64,000 nucleotides of DNA from Hymenopus coronatus (Eukaryota; Arthropoda; Insecta; Mantodea; Hymenopodidae): contig CM060895.1 of assembly GCA_030762935.1 (NCBI GenBank), positions 73,887,001-73,951,000 of the forward strand, written 5' to 3'. Shown here piece after piece: positions 56,346-64,000 of the stretch. The notes under the pieces are model-generated. The model made no database searches. It had not been told where the DNA came from and was given only the letters and a program-made list of their open reading frames with translations. The translations under genes were made by a program, and so were the position numbers. Numbering within the stretch: the stretch's first letter is position 1; every line of letters starts with the position of its first letter.

Positions 56346-57129
56346 TTTTTTTGTATCGTCGGCTGTTAAATAATTTTGAAAACACTGGTCTTGAAAACGT
56401 GCAATCGATGCTATTCGTATTAAATACGAGAATCTTCTTTTCCTTAATTTACTTGTTATACATTTTTGAAAATTGTTTTCTGTAGTTAATTTGCGCATTC
56501 TTCTCACGTATCATACACTTTTTGGGATTTTAAAATCTCTCATTTTTTATGACACATTAGTTGGAAAATGTGAGCCATAGCTGATTCGAGGATTTCAAGT
56601 TTCGATTATACAGATGAGATTGCCTATTTAATCGTAGTTTGAAGTTCCAAGCAACAAAATTGGTAGTGAATCATAGCAGTGGTTCTTAAATTACAGCTAA
56701 TAATAGCGATGTGCCGCCTAATGGAGAGACTAAATCCTCAATTGGCCTGCACATTTTTAAAAATGACGCACTATTACGTGAGTCCATGCGCGCGTGAATG
56801 CTGTTGGCTGACTCAGGTGTGGGTAAATTTGGGAGGTGCTCAACATAACAACAAAGATAACCTTGAACTTCACCAAGACGACACAAGAGCGTGTTTTACA
56901 AGCGTCATTATCCTCCTGCTTCCGCTTCCAGAATCATTGAGGATCCCTCCATGAATAGCCAGCGTTGTTAAGGTTAACGGTGACATCAGTGAATACATTG
57001 GCGTAGATAACAAGTGAAGAGCGCACGTGTGCTTGTGCCACAGAATGGAGGACTATGAATCCATGTTGTTTTCCTTAGATAACAAATAACGGTTCATACT
57101 GTAACGTGGCTATCCTAAATTGGCTAATG
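56346..57129. other. Moderate-GC region with no recognised feature
   Basis: A 91-codon frame at 56679-56954 has no recognised motif or splice context. Confidence 0.4.
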
Positions 57130-57137
57130 TTTTTAAG

Positions 57138-57956
57138 CAGTGCTCGAAATGGAAATATATAAGTGCCGGTATACTTTCTTATGATAAAATTAGTTATAAG
57201 TTTTGCATTATGTTGTTTATAGTCTTCAGAAAATTGCTAAAATGTGCTGCTTTGACGGCCGCATCCACCACCTAAACATGTAATCAGCCATACCACCTAG
57301 TTTCTCATTGTGAATCATAAGCCAATATGTTCTTTCAGTTTCTGAAGCCACTGCACTCGGTTCCAATATGTAGGAACATTTTCTGAATTTAAATCAGTTG
57401 TTTCAAAAACACAAACGTTAGTACTAGAAGCACTATCCGCACTGTCACTAACTACTGCAATATCAGGTACATCACCATTAGTTTTTCTCTTTTTGATTAT
57501 AAATTTGCCTAATGTATTCATCTTTCTTATGAGTTAAGTTTTGTTGCGTTTCTTATCAAACTGGCGGTCAGATTAAAAATTCAGCTTATAACGGATCCAC
57601 TTGAGATAATTCTCTATTCCTTAAGGTTGAATGTCGCTTGACCGGGCCACACAACTTTGGTATTTACAAACTACCAATCGATTAAGATGGTTTGTTGATA
57701 TTACTGTATTGTTGATGGAGTAGCATTCGTCTGTAGGCGCAAGTACCGTTTCATCCAAAATTATGTGAATTGTTATTCAATATTATAAATTGAGTATGAT
57801 TGGTGTACTAACACATATTACCTTGTGCTTAATATAAATTACGGTAGATAACATACCAGTATGATTTCTCAAATAAAAAGTGTTGGTATGAAATACGCTG
57901 ACGTAGAAAAGTACCGGTATGGTATACCGGCATATACCGGCCCATTTCGAGCACTG
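57138..57956. mobile_element. hAT-like element with terminal inverted repeats and 8-bp flanks
   Basis: The left end is CAGTGCTCGAAATGG and the right end's complement starts CAGTGCTCGAAATGGGCCGG. Both then contain GCCGGTATA(C). The flanking octamers tttttaag (57130-57137) and ctttcaag (57957-57964) agree at six of eight positions, as expected for an old hAT target-site duplication. At 819 bp it is too short for a full transposase and looks like an internally deleted copy, with a short minus-strand frame left at 57521-57315. Confidence 0.8.
57315..57521 (-). pseudogene. Remnant N-terminal frame in the hAT-like element
   Basis: A 68-codon frame starts MNTLGKFIIKKRKTNGD, a short basic start of the kind found at the N-terminus of some hAT transposases, followed by an acidic Ser-rich linker and YWNRVQWL. 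No dimerisation or catalytic motif remains, and the frame stops 170 bases before the element end. I infer that it is the leftover start of the transposase. Confidence 0.45.
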
Positions 57957-58054
57957 CTTTCAAGCATATCTCCGCAGTGCTATTTCGCAAAAATGCTGTT
58001 ACAGTGGTAGTGATCCATGAAGAAATTTATAACATTAAATTAATGTTACAGATC

Positions 58055-58250
58055 AAGCGAGGTGGTGCCGCCGTAATGAGAGCGATTCACATTCTTGGGG
58101 TTCCGGTGTCAAACCGTCGAGGCTGACCAACCTGAACCGAAGATTTTCACGCAATTTTCCTCTGTCGCTGCGAATGCTGGATTAGCTTTGATCCGCGAGT
58201 TTTCGTAACATTCATTTCATTTCCCTCTTCTTCATCGCCATTTCAGGCAT
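58055..58250 (+). mobile_element. SINE G variant, diverged
   Basis: 'gaggtggtgccgccgtaatg' and 'ggggttccggtgtcaaacc' are worn A- and B-box regions. 'gcgaatgctggattagctt' and 'ttcatttcatttccctc' match other SINE G copies. Confidence 0.5.
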
Positions 58251-58447
58251 TGAGCTGATCACCCATTCTGGATGTGTTATGATCCAGAGTTTGCTTGCTC
58301 CTCGACAACCCTAGGCATTGGCTTTTAAGTCATCCAAAGAGGAGTACAATCTAGAAACAAGAATAAGTACATGTTACCGAAAGTTTTCAATGACAAGTGA
58401 TAACTTATCTCCCCATTATAACTTGGAAAGGTAATTAAAAATACTAC

Positions 58448-58697
58448 CATTCGCGCAGCTCGAGTCATCAACTGCTTCCACTCTTCCCACATTAGCCGGC
58501 CGTGTTCGGAGTTGGTAAGAAAGGTAGAGATAGAGGGAGAGTTTGCCATCACCGCTGTATATTGTTACAGTACACGCGTGCATGGCAGAATGTAGGATGA
58601 GAACAAGCACCTGTTTTAGCAAGTAAGTGGCAATTCCCCAAGCCTGTCCTCTAAGGGACTTACCAGAGGAGAATTTAGGTGCTGAAAGTCCCGCCAT
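58448..58697 (-). CDS. Candidate two-exon start of a protein-coding gene
   Basis: On the minus strand an ATG in strong context (gcaATGGC, 58697) begins a 34-nt first exon (MAGLSAPKFSS and one extra base) ending at a perfect donor CTG|GTAAGT (GT at 58663-58662). The 109-bp intron ends at TATACAG (58555). The second exon (58554-58448) restores the frame and reads VMANSPSISTFLTNSEHGRL, then MWEEWKQLMTRAARM, to a weaker donor G|GTAGTA (58447). The joined exons are 141 nt, exactly 47 codons. The second part is amphipathic and Trp/Glu/Arg-rich. I do not recognise the protein. Later exons would lie to the left and were not found; the hAT-like element at 57138-57956 would fall inside the next intron. 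It could still be a coincidence. Confidence 0.4.
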
Positions 58698-58900
58698 TGC
58701 TGTTAATAGTTCTTAGTTTATACACTCTTAATAAACAGTACACTATAATATTTGTGATCACTCACTGTCACTTGCTCCCTCTCACCTCCACAAAAAAAAA
58801 CCTCGCGATGCGCATGTGTGTCTGATGTTACATGACGTGCGGGAGAAGGGGTAATGGCATAATCGGCAATAGTTGCACCTTCAACGTTCTGCGCAACTTT
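58698..58900 (-). promoter_or_regulatory. Possible promoter of the candidate minus-strand gene
   Basis: Upstream of the ATG the minus strand holds a GC-richer patch (58800-58870) with a CRE-like half site (acgtcatg near 58833) and CpG dinucleotides, then a mixed stretch to the ATG. There is no obvious TATA box. The call depends on the gene being real. Confidence 0.25.
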
Positions 58901-59182
58901 TTCATTACCCTGACAGGGAATAAGAATGGTGCACCTTTGAATTTTTAAAAATCCACATTTTATCTAACAATTATTACAATCATCGGAATATTTTTTGCCA
59001 TGTATCAAAATTCTAGCTTGTGTGGGTATTTAATTAATATTTTCACTGTCTAAATTCATCGTACGAATAAAAAGAGTCACGCGATGCATTTTTAAAACTA
59101 TTCACAAAAAATCAAATTTTACAGCAAATGAGTTTACAAATAGATCTGTCATATATTTTAGATTAATCCTATTTATGTAAAA
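58901..59182. other. AT-rich stretch with no recognised feature
   Basis: Nothing seen. Confidence 0.5.
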
Positions 59183-59877
59183 ACATTTTTACTTTTCGTA
59201 CTCTCAAAACCTCTTTAAATTTCAAAATTTAATAAATTGTTTATTAAAATTGAAGCATTATATCGAACGATTTTCTTTAATGTACTCTTGAGAGCCAGTA
59301 TAAACATTTTTAGTAAACATTTCAAGAAAATCTCCCACCATAGACTATCCTTTACATGGAAAATTTTTGAGAATTTAAAATACCGTATATGAGAGATATT
59401 TACACACCAATTAAAATGCATATTTTAAATTTTCTGGGGATAGCCTCTGAATGCCTCTTTATTCTGAATGAGTTTTGCAAAAGTTTACATAACGGTTAAA
59501 CCGTAAGAGATAGACAAAATTGTACTACACAAGAAATAGATACTAAAACACACATAATTTATGTCACACTTTTTTTTATGCAGAGTTGACGTTTTCGAGA
59601 TACTCTTTTTTATTGGTTTCAATTTTAAAGAACCTAACTTTTCTCAAACGGCACCGTGCAAAGCGAACCGAACCTGAATTGCTTTAAAAGATTGGATTGT
59701 GGCTTTAGCCTAACCTTATGCTTTCCCTATTTCTTTTCTGCTTACAAGGAAGTAAGTAACAAGACCATTTCTGCTAATGTTTATGTCGATTAGCATAAAA
59801 GAATAATCTTTAGCAAGAATAGCTTGCATATGGAACAGATAGAGAAAGCTATGTGAAATAGGCACATTAAATTTTGT
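59183..59877 (+). mobile_element. PalR repeat, plus orientation, front part eroded
   Basis: A possible head at 'tttttacttttcgtactc' is followed by strong similarity from 'tttcaagaaaatctcccacc' (59320) to 'gaaataggcacattaaa'. Confidence 0.7.
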
Positions 59878-59925
59878 TGTTGAAATTTTCACAATATGGT
59901 CAAATTTCACATATGCATCTTAAAT

Positions 59926-60385
59926 AATCTGATGTGTTCCATTCACATGAATTTCTCTATATCTCTGTAACAAATTATTGTTGAAAATTCTGTTTACTTC
60001 GTACTAATCGCTTAGCACGAATGGTCATCACTTGCTTCCTTGTAAGTAGAAGGGAAATAAGGGAGTACACTAAGCTAAAACGATAGTCATATCTTTTAAA
60101 AGCCGGTTGCTATGTGACTGCAATCCGTTTCTTTACATGAAGCGGGAGTGACAAGTTCCCGTATGAGACAAGTTCTAAAGTTGAAACCAATAACAAGGAA
60201 TGTATCAAAATTGTCAACTCCACAAAAAAAAGAAGAAAAAAAAATATATATAACATGTGTGTTCTAACGAGATTCAAGAAAATTCAAAATATATATTTTA
60301 TTTACCGTATATGTCTTTAAGATACGGTATTTTAACCAAAATCCATTTTTGAGAAAATCAAAATTTTCAATTTTTTTTGCTACAT
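59926..60385 (-). mobile_element. PalR tail half, minus orientation
   Basis: Begins 'ataatctgatgtgttccatt' and ends inside the 'gagaaaatcaaaattttc' region. Confidence 0.75.
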
Positions 60386-60642
60386 TGCAAAGATAGATTG
60401 TAGTTTAGTAATTTTCAACATATTTATTTAACATATAAAAAAATTACAAATTCTGTTATGCTAAAAGGAATGTGTTTAGGCGGTAAGACTTATTAATATT
60501 TCTTTCATATTTGGTAATATTTAAACTATAATAATTAACGATTTATATTCAATGATTGTTTTTTTCAAAAATTAGGCAAATAAGATTATTTACTGTCGTA
60601 GTAATTTAACCTAGCTCTACATTTATTATCAGCTTTTAATAA
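60386..60642. other. AT-rich spacer
   Basis: Nothing recognised. Confidence 0.5.
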
Positions 60643-60905
60643 TTTTTACTTTCTCGGGCACATATCTGCTGTAAGTGAGCAGAGCAAGGTAATTCTCTAT
60701 CGGTACTTTACTGGAAATACGCTTGCACGGTTGTGTAAAACATAACTCAAAATGAAGTGTCGAATAAACACCAAATTTGGAATAAATAAATTTAGCATCT
60801 TCGAGGGTGCGATTTGAAGATTTTCAAGAAAATTCCTCCACCCCAAACTTCTCTTTATATGGAAAATGATTTGCTATTTTGGATTTTCACAATAAAGACT
60901 CTAAG
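60643..60905 (+). mobile_element. PalR head part, plus orientation
   Basis: Starts 'tttttactttctcgggcac', with the palindrome lost, and stops at 'ggattttcacaataaagac'. Confidence 0.6.
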
Positions 60906-60917
60906 GAATAGAATTAT

Positions 60918-61290
60918 TCACGGACGGGGCCCCAGAACTCTGGGTCAGAGCACCGGACGTACTTTCTTTGCTACTTACGTCAGAGGGAGGGATGAGGGGA
61001 GAGACCCGATTGGCGACCAAATCCGGATAACGATGGGCACAAGCATAGATGGAGTTGCTTACAGTTGGAACGCTTCCGACACCGCCCTAGACAGATGGCA
61101 AGGAAGTGATGGGAACAAGAAATGCACAGGAAACGTTTCGTGCATGTAATTAAACTTCCCAGCATTCGTCTGGCGATCCCAGGAAATCCCCAAAAACCAA
61201 GGGCCAGGAAGAACGGCTACGGGAATCGAACCAAGTCCTCCCAAATGCGAGTCGCACAAATTACCGCTGAGCCACCTCACTCGTTTATCC
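60918..61290 (-). mobile_element. SINE G, long copy, minus strand
   Basis: On the minus strand 'gaggtggctcagcggtaat' (A box) and 'ttggttcgattcccgtagcc' (B box) are well formed, followed by 'gacgaatgctgggaagttta' and a GC-rich body to about 60918. The body frame of about 111 codons on the plus strand is not a gene. GC content contrasts with the flanks. Confidence 0.7.
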
Positions 61291-62040
61291 TTTCCGTAGT
61301 CACGGTATATTATTCTGCATAAACCCTCCCTCAAAATGTGTTATTGCATCATACACAATACTAATTATTTTAAAAGAGAAAACAAAAGAAGGAAACATTT
61401 GGGTTGCTTAGAAATGTGAAGTTCCCTCAACCTCTTGGACATATAAATCTTGCTGATAGATTTGTAGGTTTGGAATATATTTAATTTCAAGGCAAATCAC
61501 CTTATAATTCCAAATTCCGTGTTTTTTCATTTACATCTCTCTTTAACAGAACGGGTTCAGCCTCCTCCTTCTCTCTTTGGTGGTATGCAATTGTAAACTT
61601 TTTTTCCCCGTTTTTCTTTTCATTCTTTCTTGTTCCTTTTTTGTCTGATTCGTTCAAATGACAAGATCAGTATCTACAAACTAAGCCACATGAATCTGAC
61701 AAGTCTAAAAATCAACTAACGACAATAAACACTGAGTACTGCAGTAATCCTACACAAAATGTTTATTGGAATAACTTCTTTTATCAAACAGCCACTAAAG
61801 ATATATCTGATTTTTCCAGGCACACTTTTAGTCTGAAAATTACTTTCGTTATATTTTGAAGCTAAAATTTGTGAATCCGACTCATAAGTTACAGACAATG
61901 AAACACAATTGAACTGAATCTCAAAATAAAGTGGAACTCACGATTGTCCCAAGTAAGAAGTGGGTTTTCACAATAATAATTTAGACGCACCAAATTTGTA
62001 TACCCCAAATTTTACCCAAGCCGAAAGAAATCCCACTTTT
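61291..62040. other. AT-rich region with no recognised feature
   Basis: A T-rich, C-containing patch lies at 61550-61650. Nothing else seen. Confidence 0.45.
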
Positions 62041-62250
62041 GCCTACCCTTGGCGGCTACGTGGTAAGGTTTCGCTGTGCTTTTTGTAGATGGTCTGTCCC
62101 TCAACGAAATCACAGACTGACTGACTCGCTTCTCTCTCCCACGATAGCTTGCTTGAGAAGCGGAGGAAGATTTCCCACCAGGTCGCAGCAATTTGCATCA
62201 CTCTTGACAATAGACGATCTTGTTTCTGCATAACTCTATGACGTCAGTAG
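62041..62250. promoter_or_regulatory. GC-richer stretch with a perfect CRE, possible promoter
   Basis: TGACGTCA occurs at 62239-62246 and an octamer-like ATTTGCAT at 62192-62199, within an island of moderate GC in AT-rich DNA. A minus-strand frame starts 8 bases inside the CRE (62231) and runs 62 codons with no recognised domain. The promoter reading is inferred from motifs only. Confidence 0.3.
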
Positions 62251-62883
62251 GTATTATCATATTCCTTTTGAGCTGTGGAAGGGGCTAACGGCTCAACACA
62301 AACTATTACTCATTTTAATTTGCTCAAGAATGTAGTGCATCATTTTAGTATACTTGTAACTTCATCTAATTCCTTTTTAGGTGTGAATGCTACTCCTGAG
62401 GAACAATTAATTAGCGTCTGTCCGCATGCCAGTAGACTACTCCCCAAACAAAATTTGTCAATATTTCACACATTTAGTTGAAATCAGTACAAAATTATTA
62501 GTTAGGATAATAAGTCTTGAAATTTGGTTTACAGCAGAATATTTTGAGTCTAGGCTAAAGGCTTTGAGATTTTTCAAGCTAAAAGAAGAATATTGAAATA
62601 CAATGGAATTTACTGCAAGCCGGTGGGAGAAAATAAATGTTTTAATTTAATGGTTATCATTAGAGGCGGTATCAACCATGATGCAATCCTAGTTCAACCG
62701 AATGCAATTAAGGTATTAAACGAAAGGCTGTAATGTTTGCGACCTCTATTGCAAACAGTTCTTGTGGTGTAATGATGTGTACTCTTTCTTGTGCGGGAGA
62801 GCAGTGTTTTTATTTCAAACTGCATAATGCATTTTTAATCTACTATATTAAGTCATAAATTGATTAAATAATGAACTGAAAAC
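62251..62883. other. AT-rich region with no recognised feature
   Basis: Nothing beyond short frames. Confidence 0.45.
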
Positions 62884-62998
62884 TGCAATGCCTTAGCGGT
62901 ATTTGACCACGGATCTCTTGGTTTCCGTCAGATTGCTCTAAATATTGCAGCACCATGACAACACTCCGAAACGATATTAAATTCCCCAGCTAATGCCC
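62884..62998 (-). mobile_element. SINE D, decayed copy, minus strand
   Basis: 'gaccacggatctcttggttt' and 'ttaaattccccagc' match the SINE D copy at 42735-42890. The B box has lost its first bases ('agcggtatttgac'). Confidence 0.55.
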
Positions 62999-63013
62999 CA
63001 TTCATGAGACAGG

Positions 63014-63690
63014 CGCAGACGCAGTGTAAGCGCAAGGCATTGCACCCATGTTATTCAATGTAAGCATTGCCATAGACACACGCAACATGCTACGCAATGG
63101 AAAGTAAACTTCAAAATTTATCCTTGCATTGCTTATACACAGAAAGGATTCTGCATTTCTTCCTCTATACATTGCCTGCATCCAACAACAGACGATCGCA
63201 TTCTGAAATTATACAGCGCCTACTGTACATGCATGTTCTTCTACTTGGCCGAGCCATCTCTCATTTTCCTCAAGAGGTTATGGAAGTCTCCTTGAGAATC
63301 CTCTTTTGATTTAATGGATGTACAACATCTGCTCTCTTGACTCTCATAAATCGTAAGGCGCAAAGAGATATTTCAGTTCATTAAATTTGCAGCTTTATCA
63401 CTTTCTGCAGTCTCTATGCTTGCATTATTTTCAATATTTTGGATAAACAATTACCGTGAGCGTCAGTTGTTAATGTCTAATCTTTATAATCTATATATTT
63501 TTAAAAGATTGAGTGAATTTTCCTATATGGTATTGTTGGCTATGTTATTCAATTTGAGACTTGCGGAGCTGTTGGGAGATATTCGCTTGTAATTTACAGA
63601 TCTAGAGTACTGTGCCAACTTCTTGCGTTACGCTTACGACTGCATTGTGAATGGCCTTTCCTCGCGCTTAAGCTTATGCTGCATTACGTC
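63014..63690. mobile_element. Candidate PIF/Harbinger-like DNA element
   Basis: The left end has 'cagacgcagtgtaagcgcaa' and 'ggcattgcacccatg'; the complement of the right end has 'cagacgtaatgcagcataag' and 'cttaagcgcgagg'. Dense repetition of GC(A/G)TTGC and AAGC(G/A) motifs near both ends resembles Harbinger termini. The arms align only with gaps and no 3-bp target-site duplication was resolved. A 70-codon frame inside (63097-63309) has no recognised motif. Confidence 0.35.
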
Positions 63691-63691
63691 T

Positions 63692-63934
63692 GAAGCCGCG
63701 CCGTGGCCAAGTGATTAGACCACTCACCTCTTACCTAGATCTTCGATCCCAAGTGACCGCATGTGAGATTTGTGGTGACAAAGCGGCGCAGGAGCGGGTT
63801 TTCTCCGGGTTCTCCGCCATCGCATTCCACCTCTGCTCTATTTTCATTCATGTATTACCAGTATATTCGCCTGCGGTGCCACAAGTAGTTAAGCGTGAGT
63901 TAAACACTCCCGAAAAAAAAAACAACAAAAAACA
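63692..63934 (+). mobile_element. SINE A, plus strand
   Basis: The head is 'gcgccgtggccaagtgatta', the B box 'cttcgatcccaagtgacc' is slightly shortened, then 'gttttctccgggttctccg' and 'tcgcctgcggtgccac'. It ends in an A-rich AAAAACAACAAAAAACAAA tail. Confidence 0.8.
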
Positions 63935-63949
63935 AAGTCATATCTGCGC

Positions 63950-64000
63950 TTGTACTACTGTGTCAAGAAAGTTCCGGGAATTTGCCAATAAAACACAAAA
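63950..64000 (+). mobile_element. Possible start of another mariner-like element
   Basis: 'gtgtcaagaaagttccggga' followed by 'atttgccaataaaacac' resembles the end of SETMAR-like mariner elements. It runs off the window, so nothing more can be said. Confidence 0.25.

Noticed and set aside
60814..61149. 111-codon plus-strand frame
   Set aside because: It begins in a PalR fragment and continues antisense through a SINE G body.
3524..63934. Intact-looking tRNA genes (for example near 3535, 12140, 17460, 54120 and 63700)
   Set aside because: The A and B boxes are good, but the sequences cannot fold a complete acceptor stem and are followed by shared bodies and A-rich tails, as in tRNA-derived SINEs.
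1..64000. CRISPR arrays, bacterial operons, phage genes or ribosome binding sites
   Set aside because: Nothing shows regular short repeats with spacers or dense coding. All other evidence points to a eukaryotic nuclear genome.

Overview
This looks like a stretch of a large, AT-rich, repeat-laden animal nuclear genome, most likely an arthropod and probably an insect. I infer that from the tRNA-derived SINEs, RTE-like and jockey-like LINE tails, mariner and hAT elements, many simple repeats and the absence of long open frames. The exact taxon cannot be fixed from sequence alone. There is no bacterial, phage or organelle gene content, no operon, no CRISPR array and no intact long protein gene. 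Almost every open frame is a short chance frame inside a repeat. || The dominant component is one interspersed repeat, here called PalR (my label). It is about 0.87 kb when complete and covers roughly 23 kb, over a third of the window, in close to 40 full or partial copies on both strands. It opens with a conserved imperfect palindrome of about 35 bp and ends with a small hairpin. It carries two further conserved hairpins and a variable GT/CG tract. T-runs lie at both ends, and one copy has inserted cleanly into another. It has no recognisable protein and I could not assign it to a known class. || Around PalR are at least seven tRNA-related SINE groups (labelled A-H here), several with readable target-site duplications; LINE 3' ends at 1-330, 18641-19240, 23765-24480, 34541-35310 (followed by a 5S-rRNA-like segment) and 53730-53911; two dead mariner elements (39811-41017 with both ends and TA flanks, and 44752-45690); a further DDE transposase remnant (35375-35880); hAT-like elements at 57138-57956 and probably 35902-37804; and weaker candidates for other DNA transposons at 4410-6545, 29467-30093 and 63014-63690. 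Insertions are deeply nested. At 14230-15528 a PalR copy holds a SINE A, which in turn holds two SINE C copies in opposite orientations. || Evidence for host genes is thin. The best case is a two-exon start on the minus strand at 58697-58448, with an ATG, a consensus donor and an acceptor that restores the frame. Other possible exons lie at 13690-14116 (+), 29442-29299 (-), 22533-22252 (-) and 54530-54690 (+, cysteine-pair rich). Promoter-like stretches are at 58698-58900, 62041-62250 (perfect CRE) and 43657-44350 (repeated CCAAT). All are tentative. The features work together as a transposon graveyard rather than as a pathway.
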